DNA of 64,000 nucleotides, taken from NCBI GenBank assembly GCA_000231825.2, contig JH720354.1, forward strand, positions 286,965-350,964. The letters are read 5' to 3'. The stretch comes from Tetrahymena elliotti 4EA. Taxonomy: Eukaryota > Ciliophora > Oligohymenophorea > Hymenostomatida > Tetrahymenidae. Numbering within the stretch: position 1 is the stretch's first letter; the number at the start of each line of letters is the position of its first letter. The translations under genes and the position numbers were made by a program. The notes under the pieces were generated by a model that saw nothing but the letters and a program-made list of their open reading frames with translations, did not search any database and was not told the origin of the DNA. This document shows, one piece after another, positions 25,401 through 38,311 of the stretch.

Positions 25401-28400
25401 TATCTTAAATTAATAAGTTTAAAAAACTATACTTTAGATTAATTTGATTGAGAAAATACAACTCATTGATGAGCTATAGTCGGACTCTTATGAGCTTAAA
25501 GTATTCTAGGACAAATCAAATTCTCATTAAATTGAATTAAAATCTATATTTAATATTAAAAAATAAGACATTTAATACTCTGGAATAAACTTCCAGTTCC
25601 CTGATAACTTTAATCTTACAGTATAAAACAGAAAAAAGGTAGCAATTCAAAATTCACACTTTTCCAGCAACACCTTGAATTCAGGAATATTTTTTTCAAA
25701 TATGAGTTCATTAATTGTTTCAAATGTGACATTTGAAATAGAAAATATCTTGAACAAATATTAAAGAAATCAGGCATTTATATTTTTTAACAATATCTCT
25801 GAAATTATCCTCTCTAATATTTCTATCAGCTCAATAAAAAAAATCTAATATAAATATTTCTTAAGATTCACATCAATTAAAAGTAAATTTTATCTTTAAC
25901 TTTCTTTTTTATTTAAAGATTCATATATTTTTATTAGATTACATAATGATCTCTTACTTAAATTTAAGTGATATTACAGTTGGGAATGAATTATAGAATT
26001 TTGTATTGATACAGAGTTCTAATTATCTTCAAATTTCAAATGTTAAGGCATTTGATATTTTTTCAGCTTCAAGCTTTTTTCAAAAATCATTATTATCACT
26101 TTAAGGAGTATAAAGTACATACTTAAGCAACATCTAGGCAAATAACATCTAAAACATATCTTTCTTTTTCTATACAAATTACTTTTTTTTATTTGATAGA
26201 AAGGTTTATTTAGCTGAAGATATCCTTATTTTTGCAAACATACATTTTTCTAACTGCCAATACAAGTTTAGCTTAATTTGGATATTTTCCAATACTTTTT
26301 AACTTATTGGTGAGAGTAATAGCTTCTAAAATATTAGCAATATTAATGCCGAAGGAGGGGTTTTTAAAATTTAAGGTTCTTATGTTAATATAACAAATAC
26401 TTAATTTATAAATAATTCAGCAGCAAAAGGTGGAGCTGTTTGTCTTATGGGTATTGTTTACTTTGCTAACTTTTAAAACTGCTTATTTGAGAGAAATTAG
26501 GCTTCTTAATTTGGAGGCGCAATCTACTAAGAGGATACTTATTTATTAACATTCAATACAACGATTAGGAATAACTAAGCCTTAATAGGAGGAGGAATAT
26601 ATTATACAGGAATAAAAGTAGATGATACAAGTATTTTAAAATCTAACGACGCAGAAATCTATGGAAAAAATATAGCTAGTAACATACTTATAAGTAAAAT
26701 CTAAATGTAGTGTGAAGAAGATTGTATAATTTAAAATAATAACAACTCCACAAGAATATCTAATTTTAGAAGCGGTGGTACTTTAAGCTTCTTTTTTGAA
26801 GTTTTGGATGAAGAAAATAATATGATTAACATTAATAAATAACAATTTAATGACTACCCAATTGAAATTCAAAAAGAAATAGCAAAAATTAAGATAAATG
26901 CTATTGCTAACTATTAGGATCTAATAAAATTGTCTAATTAGCAAAGTAGTTCTTATTTAGACTACAATTAAGACACAAAATTAATAGAATTACCTCTTCT
27001 TAAAGTAGCAGGAAATCCGAACAAAGATTAAAAAATAGAACTTATCAGTAGTTTCACATAAATTATGTATGGATAAAATGAAACAACCTATAATTATTCA
27101 ATATAATTTAGCTTTAGAAATTGCCAGCCTGGAGAAACACAGGTCTAAATTGATAATATTATCTAATGTATCCCTTGTCCTCTCGGATTTTATTCCCTAG
27201 TTACAACATTTAATCAGATATCAGTCGAATGTACAATATGTCCTCCCTCTGCATTTCATTGTGAAAAAAATTTAATCTTATTAAAAGATGGTTACTGGAG
27301 AAGTAATGAATTAACAGACAATATTTACTATTGTGAAAATGAGCCATCCAATTGCAAAGGTATTAACAAATTTTTAGAATTAAAACCAATTCCTAAAATA
27401 TTAATTTTTGCAAACTAAATAAAAAACTTTTCTGGATGAAGTAAAAAAGAATTTGTTCAAAAAAATGTTTAATATGAATAGCTTTTGATTAAATTTGTTT
27501 ATTTTGCTTAGAAAAACTAAATTATTTTTGGTATTTTTAAAATTAATAAAATAGGGTCTAAATAAGGGAATAGATTTTATTGTGACGAGGGTAAGGTTGG
27601 CCCTTTGTGTGAAAGTTGCGATATTTATTAGAAAGTATGGGATACAAAATATATGAAATCAGATAATTATGACTGCATAAAATGCAACGATGTCTAAAAC
27701 AAGACCTTCATTCTTCCATTAATTGGAATATTTTTTTTCATAATAGCTTATGTCATATTTTCAATTAATATGTCAATTAAAATGAGTAAAAGATATTCAT
27801 ACTCTTACTATTTTAGGATGAGTAAAATTCTAGTATCTAATAAGAGTTCTATGCAAGATATTTCCTCTTTTTATTTCAAAATACTTTTAAATTACATTTA
27901 AATTTCAATGGTTACAAATAACTACTATCTAACTCTACCACCTATTCTTGCATATTTTCCAGATATTTTATCTCTTCCTCTTTAAAGGTTTTTAAATATA
28001 TTTGATTGCTAATTTAGTTTAATTGAAGAGGATGTTATTCCATTGGTTTTCTTAAGAGTTTTATGGAGCTACTTTCTTCCTTTGATATTTTTGATTATAA
28101 TTATTATAGTCTACAGCATTTTGTTTTGTATTCAAAAATGTGTACTCAAATATAAGGATAATAAAACTTTGTAGAATATGGCATGTTTAAATATCACAAC
28201 GAATAGCAACAAGAAGATGATGGTCTATCATCTGTATAATGGACTGTTTTTTTTACTAATTTTTATGTAGCCCAGTTAGGTTTAGATACTCCTTTCAACT
28301 CTTTCTTGTAAAGAAATAGATGGATAAATGTTTATTGCATCTGACCTAACATTTGAATGCTATACTAAAAATCATGGGTTCTTTATTGCAATTATGATTG

Positions 28401-30469
28401 TTCCTGGATTGTTGTTATGGATTTTTGTGATTCCTCTAATTATACTTTATCTACTAAGAAAAAATAGTCATAGATTAGATTCACTTTAAGTTAGATTTAG
28501 TTTTGGATTCCTTTATCAAGAATATAAATCAAAATATTACTATTGGGAATTTGTTAAATCTTATTTTAAAATAGGAGTTGTACTAATTGGTACATTTTTA
28601 AATTAAGCTAGGGTAGCTAAGCTCATAATCATTTGTTTGATTTTGTTTATTTATTAGTACATTACTAGTAAAGTAAAGCCATATGTACTTATAAAATTAA
28701 ATAATCTCGATTTTATGTAAATTAATGTGTTAGTGATTATTGCTTTATTCAACGCATTTGTAGAAAACCCTCCAAATCATGTCTTTAAAAATATTGTGAT
28801 AGTGTTAACAATAATAATTCATAATGCATTCTTATTGGTAAACATAAGTATAGCAATTTTTCTGAAGATTGAGTCAAAATTTAGTATGCAAATAAATAGG
28901 TTGAAGACATTTTTAAAAGTAAGAATTCCTTTCTTTTTCAAGTACTTGGATATTAAAAAGCCTATCAACCTAATCAGAGTTAATAAGAACTGGAAAAAAG
29001 TGATAACTTTTGTGGAGAAAACTAACTTTAAGAATAATCTTGAAAACATTCTATATAAAGGCTAGAAATAAAACAAATTTTCAATAAATTAGAATGAAAT
29101 AGCTCCTCATTTTAAGGACTTAAAGCTCAGCATAAACAAGAAAATTGAAACTATCAAATTAAATTAAAGTCCAAATAAAAAACAGAACATGTCTGAACTT
29201 TTCTAATTTCATAGTACAGCTAATAAATTCAGTAAAAATCCTACTTCTCATAAAAGCTTAAAAAATGTTAGTTCATTAAGTGATATAAAAGAAGAAGATA
29301 GCTAGTTCGACGCATTTAAGATGGCAAGGAGCTAAAGTATAACAGAAAGCAAGAGAGGAAATGATCCAAAAAATATTCAAAATGATGATACAAATATTGA
29401 ATAAAACTCTTCTAATCTATAGCAAAAAGATTAAAATCAAGAAAGTGATGTTAGAGGAATCAAAAAGTTTAGTGGAGATAACACATCTCTTGCAGGGGAT
29501 GATCATCATAGAACCAAGCTATCTTCAAAAAATCTTCTATAATCATAATAAGAGAATAATTCCTTTAACTCTATATAGAATTCATAAAATGCAAAAAAAA
29601 AAAATAAATCTATACCTTAGAAAGGCTTTAAAGGGAGATTTATATATTCATAGTCAAGATAAACTACTTAACCAGGAACTCCTTCGTAATTATTGCTTTC
29701 TTAGGCCTTAAAAAAGTAAGCTGCCTCACAAAGTATATGTAACAATAAAACTTTTAAATCAACTGATGAAATAGTTCCAGAACAGCAAAAAATAGATTAT
29801 GTGAATGAAATACATCAAATTGACTAATTTAGTTCTTAAAATATAGATTTAGTCAATTCAAGAATTGCTTTTTCTAATAGTAATATTAAAAACATTTAAT
29901 CTCTTGAAAATTCTGTTAATTTTAATTAATAAATTGGAAGCTAAACTAACTTTTACAATCCACAAACCAAATAAAAGCCAAAAAAGAAAAAAGATTAGAT
30001 AAAATACACCTCCTCTTCTTCTTTAGAATCATCGTCTGAAGAATCGTCTGAAAAAGATAAAAATAATACCCCCCTTCAATAAATGAATCAATATCAATTG
30101 CAAATTTCATAGTATTAAAATAATTAAAATGAATTAATTTCTCCAAGCGAGTTAGTAGACAATACTGTACCATTGAAATTCTAAAGTTAGAATATAACTT
30201 TGGATTTGTAAAAGGTTCCATAAACACCATAAAATGATCTTAGCTCAAAAAACTTCTATATTTAAACACCTAACATTAATTAATTTAAACTTATTATGGG
30301 AGATAGCAGCTAAATACATTCCAATTCTAAAATTTCAATAAACAACTTATCTCCTGAAATTTAGAAGATAGAATTAATAAATTTTGAACAGACCTCAAAG
30401 TAAAAAGAAGAACAATGTTAAGATTAATTAGTAAATTTTGATGATTCTGGATCAAGTTAAAGTAATTGA
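19460..30469 (+). CDS. Giant surface protein: signal peptide, Cys-rich, propeller-like, beta-helix, Cys-rich, multi-TM
   Basis: Exon 1 (19460-19541) encodes MNKNLFGQLLIFYMTWLVSF plus SNAQ, a clear signal peptide. Intron 19542-19596 keeps frame. Then a Cys-rich block (VCVKCKSLFELSNDN, ICTSTCTQG, GACVAVC), then more than 1,000 residues of short beta-strand repeats that look like irregular propellers. From about 25600 comes a parallel beta-helix region with polymorphic-outer-membrane-type repeats (NNSAAKGGAVCLMG, QFGGAIYQED, LIGGGIYY), then a second Cys-rich module (CQPGETQ, CIPCPLGFY, CTICPPSAFHC, GPLCESCD). The C-terminus has about eight to nine TM segments beginning ILPLIGIFFFIIAYVIF and a long Ser/Asn/Gln-rich cytosolic tail ending FDDSGSSQSN. 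Large ciliate surface proteins share this order; function is unknown. The intron at about 22367-22623 is inferred; if wrong, this could be two genes. Confidence 0.8.
22390..22514. repeat. Imperfect terminal inverted repeats within an inferred intron
   Basis: TTGGTGGGTGATAATT at 22390-22405 and the reverse complement of 22499-22514 match at 13 of 16 positions; in addition TTGGTGG (22390-22396) pairs exactly with CCACCAA (22494-22500). The segment of about 125 bp is richer in G and C than the surrounding intron. It may be a small foldback element or a decayed RNA gene. Confidence 0.45.
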
Positions 30470-31549
30470 GTATCATACATATTATATTCCAAATATAATA
30501 TTATTTCTTCAAAATTCTAATTTAAATTAAATACAAATAATAAAAATTAAATTAACAATAAAAATTTTAATAATAATAAAAATTACCACTTCTTATTTAA
30601 ATAATTTAAATAAGTTACTTATGTGTTTGAAACTGCTTATAAGATTACAGTTAATATTAAATAAATTAAATTTATTCTTTTTGGTTTTTTTTAGTTATTA
30701 AATTTACACATCTTTCAAGTATTAAAAGATCATTTCATTAAAATTTATTTTAAGAATATTTAATTTTTAATTCAGAGTTAAATTTAAAATCTTAACCACT
30801 TGTGTTAAAAATAATTATTTAAAACAATGCTATTTTTATTAAAAATAAAACAATTCAGAATTAAATTTTTTGGTTTTTTAATTTTTAGTAAAATAAAATA
30901 NNNNNNNNNNNNNNNNNNNNNNNNNNNNNNNNNNNNNNNNNNNNNNNNNNNNNNNNNNNNNNNNNNNNNNNNNNNNNNNNNNNNNNNNNNNNNNNNNNNN
31001 NNNNNNNNNNNNNNNNNNNNNNNNNNNNNNNNNNNNNNNNNNNNNNNNNNNNNNNNNNNNNNNNNNNNNNNNNNNNNNNNNNNNNNNNNNNNNNNNNNNN
31101 NNNNNNNNNNNNNNNNNNNNNNNNNNNNNNNNNNNNNNNNNNNNNNNNNNNNNNNNNAGTTTCTTACTTCTTTAATGAATTGTCTTTAAAAAATATGTTA
31201 AAGCAAATATAGAAATAGGAAAATTTAATTTGAAAATAAATTTTGAATAAAAGTAGAAATGAAAAAAAAATTAATTAATAAAAATTAAGTTGATAAAAAA
31301 TCAAAAGATTTATTTTGAGATTGAATAAAGAGTTTATTTTTTGGTAGGTCCTCAAACTAGCACTTTTGATTTTTTTATTGTTTTTTAATTAGTATTTTTA
31401 ATATATTAATTAGAAGAATTGCGAAATGGGACTATTTTTTACTAAAAAATTAATAAAAGATTGAGGACTTTGATTGCTTTAGATATCTAAAAATATATAT
31501 AAATTCAACTAATTAAAACACATTGATAAATAAAGAAGATCGTTAAAAA
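30470..31549. other. Intergenic region with assembly gap
   Basis: AT-rich spacer between the giant gene and the MOK kinase. It holds 257 N bases at 30901-31157, so any element inside the gap is invisible. I see nothing in the readable parts. Confidence 0.9.
30901..31157. other. Assembly gap (257 N)
   Basis: A run of N only. A frame drawn across it is meaningless. Confidence 1.
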
Positions 31550-34500
31550 ATGAATTGTAATTTAAATTACTCTATTGCTTAATATAGCATACTTTCTTGC
31601 TATAATGCTTGCAAAAGCGCAAAGAATAAAATAATTTTTAATAAAAATAAATAGAGTACAAATTAATCAAGCTAAAAGGTGAAGGTACATTTTCTGAAGT
31701 GTGGATGGCAGAGTCATTACGAACAGGAAAGTTAGTGGCAATTAAGTGTATGAAAAATGTATTTGCTAATGAAGAATAAGTAAAAATAGATTTTAATTTA
31801 AGCTAATCTTAGTGATAATAAGATATAGCAAGCAAGGAAAACAAGATTGCTTGAATGCAAATATTTTAAAATTAGGTTAATAATTTGAGAGAGATTTAAG
31901 CTTTAAGAAGACTGTCTCCTCACGAGCACATAATTACTTTACATGAAATACTTTAGTATGTATTTTTAAAGGCATTATTTAGAAACTTTCATTTTGAAGA
32001 TTGAGAAAAAAAGAATATAAATAATTATGTTGAATTAAAAATAATTTTACAAAAATAGTGATAAGCCATCTGGGAGATTAGTATTAGTCTTTGAATTGAT
32101 GGACTGCAATTTATATGAGCATATCAAAGGTTTATTATTTTATTTTTGAAAGATTATTAGCTATTGCTAACTATTTTCTGGTAAACTAAACTGCTTTCCA
32201 GTAAATAAAGATATAGTGAGAAAAAAGCATATTTTTAAGTGTAAGTTTAATATTTTAACATAATTTTTATAAAATAGGCAGAAAATAATATTTAAATCCA
32301 CACAAAGTTAAATTCTATATATTTTAGCTTTTGAAAGCCATTGAATTCATGCATCGCAATAACATCTTTCATAGAGATATCAAACCGTATATATTTAAAT
32401 CTAATCTAATTTAATTTTTTCTATTTTCTATTTTTCTTGCTAAAAACTTATTGTAATATTTGTCATCTATTTACAAATTCTCTTATAAAACTGTCAAGTA
32501 AAAACAAAGCAATAAAATAGCTTAAGTATTCTTTAAAAAATGATTATAATTGCAATCCCTAATAATTGACTACCATTTGTTTATATAGTGATTGGATTAT
32601 GATAGACAGAAATTTTAATTATTATTTAGAAATTAAAATTAATTGTTATAAACAAATTTATCAAATAAAAAATTTATTAAAAATTAAATTTATTGACCAT
32701 TAATTTATTTATTAATCAAATACCATCAATTTAATTATTATTTTTCTAGAGAAAATATTTTGTTACTTGGAGATCACATTAAGCTCGCTGATTTTGGAAG
32801 TTGCAAAAGAATCAATTCTGAACACCCTTATACAGAATACATTTCTACACGTTGGTATAGAGCACCTGAATGTTTACTTACTGATGGATATTATGATTAT
32901 AAAGTGAATATTTTAATTTTAATTTCTTTTATTTACTAAGTTAATAAATTAGATGGATTTATGGGGAGTGGGATGTGTTATGTTTGAAATTGTTGGTTTA
33001 CATCCTTTGTTTCCAGGAAATAATGAACTAGATTAGGTTCATAAGATTCATAATGTATTTTTATCTTTTTATAAGCAAAGCGATAATTTAATAAAATAAT
33101 TTATTTTAGATTTTGGGAACTCCTCCTTAAGAAATTTTAGAGAGATTTAAAAAACATGCAACTCATATGGAATTTGATTTCTAGCCTTAGCATGGTACAG
33201 GAATAGATAAGCTTTTAGTTAATTCAAATACCTCTCCAGATTGCATAGATTTAATTAAAAAACTATTAGTATATGACCCAGATTAGAGAATAAATGCTCA
33301 TTAAGTAAACACATAAAATAGTATTACTAAAATTATAAACAAAAATTAATAAAACAGGCAATAAACCATGAATATTTCAGAGAATTAGTTGAATAAGAAC
33401 AGTACAAAGTTCTTTAAAATAATTTAAATACTCAAAAGATTCTTAAAAAAAAAAGTATTCAGTAAGGTTATGATGATAAGTAAATTAATACTTTCAACCC
33501 TAATAATTCAAAAATTTCATTATTTTTGTTAGGTAATCTAAAATTGGTAATGATAGTTTGATAGAAGATGATAGAAGTTCGAAAAGAATGTATAGCTATA
33601 CTAAATAGCCAACTAAAAAATCTTCAAGTATTCCTCCTCCCACAAAGAAAAAAGGTAATTTGTATTTTAATTTATTTGATTTTTGAATTTTTTAAAAAAA
33701 GATATTTAATTATTTTAACATTTTTTTAATTGTAATTTATTTTTTTGATTTGAAAAAAATAAAATACTATTGAAAAACCACACTTAATTTAATATTTCAG
33801 GGGATTTTCAATTTATGAAAATAAATTCAGGTTAATTTAATAATACAAAAAAATATTTACAGTTTATTAATATTTCACAAAACTGTTATTCAGTTTATGA
33901 AAAAAATTACTTATTTTTCTTAGTTGAATTCTAAAACAACCAAATCTATTTTACCTTAAAAATTGGAAGAGTGACTATTTATCCAAAGTCAACAAATCTT
34001 TTAAATTTCTCTTATTTCTTATTTCGAGAAAACCTGATTTAAAAATAAATCGTTTTAAATATTTAGTAAAATTTAATTAAACATAACTTTTAAGACAATT
34101 TATTTTATCTTAAAATTGGAAAAGCAATAAAATTGATATATTTATTATAGCTCTTTTTTAGATATTAAAAAAAATGTTTAATATTTTAATATATTCGATC
34201 AAAGAATTTACATTCTTAAATATTTATTTCCGTTATTTTTAGCCAATTAACTAATTTTATTTATATAATAAAGTGGAAACTTCATTTAAAAGTTCTTATG
34301 CTCATGACTTATCAACAGAAGAAGAGACTATGAAGGTAATTTATTTCTTAATTTTAATAGAATTAAATTTATTACTATTAAATTTTAATTAGTTTGCTCT
34401 TCCACAGATTAATAAACCTATAACCTATGCATAAACCTTGAAAAAAACTTATGACCCTAAAAAAATGTATATATCTGTTTAAAAAAACAATATATCCAAC

Positions 34501-34755
34501 TAGTATTTGAGTAATAATTCCATTTAAGTATTATTAAATAAGAACTAATCAATTTTTAATTTTTAAAAAGAAAAACCTAAAAAAGGAAACCAAAATATGA
34601 GTTAGGGAGAATATATTTTGTTTGGAAAAAAGGCTGGTTAAGCAAGTTAAAATTATTATAATAATTAAAGTATGGGAAGTAACAACAGCAGCATTAACAA
34701 TGTTATAAAAATGTAATATTTACAATAAATATAAATTTAAAAATAATTTAATTGA
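31550..34755 (+). CDS. MOK: MOK-type RCK-family Ser/Thr kinase, multi-exon
   Basis: The catalytic domain is plain: [12 protein letters not shown] (glycine loop), AIKCMK (lysine), [53 protein letters not shown] (catalytic loop split by intron 32387-32749), [10 protein letters not shown], and [20 protein letters not shown] with the TEY motif. The order and the [15 protein letters not shown] text match MOK (MAPK/MAK/MRK overlapping kinase). In other species RCK kinases act in cilium length and intraflagellar transport control. The start rests on a 7-nt first exon (ATGAATT, 31550-31556) and intron 31557-31654; the join makes TAG (Gln) and gives [18 protein letters not shown], matching the usual MOK start. 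The C-terminal tail is Lys/Gln/Asn/Ser-rich with no domain. The stop TGA 34753-34755 lies 19 bp from the convergent gene's stop. Confidence 0.9.
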
Positions 34756-34774
34756 ATGAATGATGAATTTTATT

Positions 34775-37700
34775 TCATATAATTTAATTTTTTATATTTT
34801 TTAAAGCTGAATATTGAGTCTCCTTATAAGTTTTGTGTCCTTCGCTTTCAGATAATAAAACATTTTCACCACTATAAATTAATTAAATAAAAATAAAAAA
34901 TAAGATAATGATTATCCTGCTATTTCAATTAATAGATTATCAAAGATTTTATAATAAAGAATTTAAACTAATTAAACTATCTAACAAATAACTCAATTAT
35001 ATTTAAAATTAATTATTTATATTTATCATAGGCCTAACTAAATATTTCTGTAGAATTAATTATCTTTCTACTCTAAACTCCTTATTATAATAATCAATAT
35101 AAAGCTTATGATTAAATATCCTTTCTCGGCCATCTAAATTAATCAGAATTTGTATATATAAAAAGACTTTAATTATTTTTATGTATTTAATTTATTTATA
35201 TCGAATATATTCTTGGCATTAAAAGATCTTACTATGAGTTTTTTTCATAATTTTATCCTTTTCTCTAAAAATAAAACTTCTTTTAAAAGTATTTCTTAAT
35301 AAAAAACTTCAATGTTTACTTGTTATTATAATATCTTATTAAGATTTTTTTTTTGTATTTTAAATTTCTATCAAAAATAAAATTTCTTTTAAAAATATTT
35401 CTTAAAAAGAATCTACAATTATTTGTTTTTATTTGATTTATCTTTTGCTTCTCAAATTTATGCTTGGTTTTTTCTTTTACTCTAAGATAATTCTTGATTT
35501 TTTATAAATAATTTGGGGCTGTTTGGTTTAAACAAGCATCTAGCTTCTTCATAAAAAATTTGTTTGATAAATTAATTGAAAAAATTAAAGAATTAAAAAA
35601 AAAAAATACCATGATTTTGGAGTATCTCTGAATGTAATACTTTTCTTATCAAAGCCTTCTTCAAGTTATTCTTTAATACCATTTAAAAATGGCATATTTT
35701 CAGATATTTTATTGTTTTTTAAACTACTTAGAATTTTTTAATTGTTAAATTAAATTAAAGACATATTTTTTTTATTTTGTGAATTATTGTTATTTCCTCC
35801 TATACTACCAAAGTAAAACTAGTTTCCCTTGTTAAAAGCTGAGTTTACTTAGGGAATGCTATCAGGATCAAATGTTTTAATACTCGAAGTGTCATCTGCT
35901 GGATTTGAATTAATATCATTTTCATTCTTTTCTTAAGCAACTTTATAGAACTAGCTCTAATTTGAATATTTTCCATTGTGAAAAATGTTATCTTGCTATT
36001 ATTTTTCTTATTATCTTTATAACAAATTCTAATAGTGCTACTTATGAAAAGCTTATTGATTTTGCTAATATCCTGATGTGACACTGGATGCCATGCTCAA
36101 AGAAGGGTCAAAAGTTCTTATATCTGACTCAATTGTCTAATTTAGCTTTATAGGTTTTTATTGATATTATGAATTAGTTTAAGTTTATGGATTAATTTGT
36201 TATTTTTGCTCAAGTTAATTTAAAATGTTGTGATTATTTTGGCCAAAGATTTATGGAATTTATTAATTTTAAGAAGCTGATTAATTTATAGGCAATTGAG
36301 ATTATAAGATTAATTTTTATATTTACTACATTTCTAAAAGTTTTTATTGTTATAATTAATTTAATTAGTCTAAAATACTTTTATTATATGATGTGTTTAT
36401 TAGACTTGCTTATTCCTATTACTAAAATATTTGCTGTTGTTGCTACTATGAAAGCTATTTTTATAAATTTTATTACATTTCTTGTTCTAAAGAAAATTAA
36501 TTTTATTTATCAATTATGCTCCCATTATTTATTGAAAAATTGACCTATGGAGACTGTAGAGACTATTTTTTTGATAGAAGTACTTATTAGTTTAGGGAAT
36601 TAGATTATCTAAAGACTTATTTTTAATCTTATTATAATTACTTTGACATATTATCTGTCATAGTATTATTATGGTTCATCAGATTTTTTGAAGATTCTAT
36701 TGACTAAATTTTTTGAATTTGTTACATTATCTAGCTCTTTAAATCTTATTGATTTTCATTATCTAGCTATAGATTATCCATCACATTTAAAAATTATCTG
36801 CTATTTTATGAATTTTTTTTAGATAATTAAGGCTCAATTTCTTCTTTAAAGGAAATTTTCTGCTACAATAAAACAGGACTTTAGTTATTTCTTTAAGTAC
36901 CATTTGATTAAAGCATTTCTTTTAATTATACAAAGGAGCTTTACATCAATGGAGAGTTTTATTGAAGCATTTATTGATCATTTAAATTAGTAAAACTAAT
37001 TGATTATAGTTATGGAGATTAAAGGGTTTGCTATTAATTTTATTCTTACTTTATTATCTTTTCAAGTGTTTACAAATTATTTTTATTTATCTATTATGAT
37101 AATGATTACGAAACCTCTTCTAATAAAGCTAAATGTTGTCTTTGCTACAATTCTTCCTCAGTAAAATAATAATCATTTTCCTAATTCTAATTATTTTTGT
37201 CTTAAGGCATAAGAGATCTTTTATTTTATGAGCCTCTAATAGCTGAGGGGGATCCAGCATAACTGTTTTAATTGTCATTCCCGCTTGAATTACTAAACCC
37301 TTAGAACTAATTTTCAGCAGGAGAAGAATTATGATGAGATATCTTAGGAATATTATTTACATTTTAGTTTTCTTATGAGCTAAATAAACTGTTTTATTAG
37401 AAAGTATTTGTTTTCAGTTAAGCCAATTCTTTCATTTAACTTATATTTTCTCTAAATTCTAAAAGAGAATATTAGTCACCTTTTTCTTTCTTTAGCTCCT
37501 CATACTTTTCAATAACCTTATCAACATCCTTCATTTTTATATTGGTAAAGATTATTAAATTAAAACAAACTTAAGAATAAATGAAAATGGTCATTTATCA
37601 TTACGTGCAAATTAAAAATTTTAAAAAAGTAAATAAATATTTACACTTGATCTATAGTCTGATTCAATAGATATCTCAAGTATTTCTAGAAATATCTGCT

Positions 37701-38311
37701 CTAATTTTTAGTTGAATAGCTAACAAAATTAGTTTTCATCTTAAAGTTGAGTAACTTAGCTTTTTAAACGCTCTATTTCTCCTTTCATATTATCATTCTT
37801 TAAATAAAAAGTTTAATTCATTCTTAACATCATAAAGTTATTTTGAAAAAGTTACCTGAATTTCTACCAAGATTTAGGGTTTTTTAGAATTATCATCGAT
37901 AGTGGATATCATAGTGTTGTCTTAACTTTAACTCTCAACCTTTTTTTTAATAGGGAGAGTCTTTTGAAGGTTTTGATCTGATTGGAGTTAGTTATTCTCA
38001 TTTTATTATTCTTCAGAAGTGATAATTATATTTGGAGTTTAATTTCTTTTATTATTGACACTTTTATTTTGAGAATTTGAAGATTTTCTCAAAGGAGATT
38101 TACTGCTACTGTTTACACCTCCAATAAATCTATTTCTAGCAGGTAAAATCTGAGATTAGCTCTTACTCTATTTAAGATTATGAATACGCATATAACCTTA
38201 TCCGTAGTTTTTTAAATTGGATGAACTAAGGCTACTTTTCATGACATTATTCTAAAATACATCTCTATTATCATTCAGATCTTAGTGTTGATCTGAATTT
38301 GAAAATCTCAT
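34775..38311 (-). CDS. Gln/Asn-rich protein with short coiled coil, convergent with MOK
   Basis: Starts ATG at 38311 (MRFSNSDQHQDLNDNRDVFQ). The first exon is Ser/Asn-rich and basic (SKSPLRKSSNSQNKSVNNK). A short coiled coil (NDNMKGEIERLKSQVTQLQD, then SDVDKVIEKYEELKKEKGDQ) is joined across two likely introns, about 37801-37857 and 37539-37650. A single open stretch of about 650 codons follows, extremely rich in Gln and Asn, most Gln being TAA/TAG. The text FDPSLSMASS and IKTFDPDSIPQVNS recurs as a FDP motif. C-terminal exons end with DGRERIFNHKLYIDYYNKEF and SGENVLLSESEGHK, stop at 34775-34777; these last exon joins are uncertain, and the alternative is a stop at 35094. No enzyme domain is seen. 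The composition is prion-like, typical of ciliate scaffold or RNA-granule proteins, but that is inference. Confidence 0.7.

Noticed and set aside
30827..31189. ORF across the N gap
   Set aside because: Most of it is unknown sequence.
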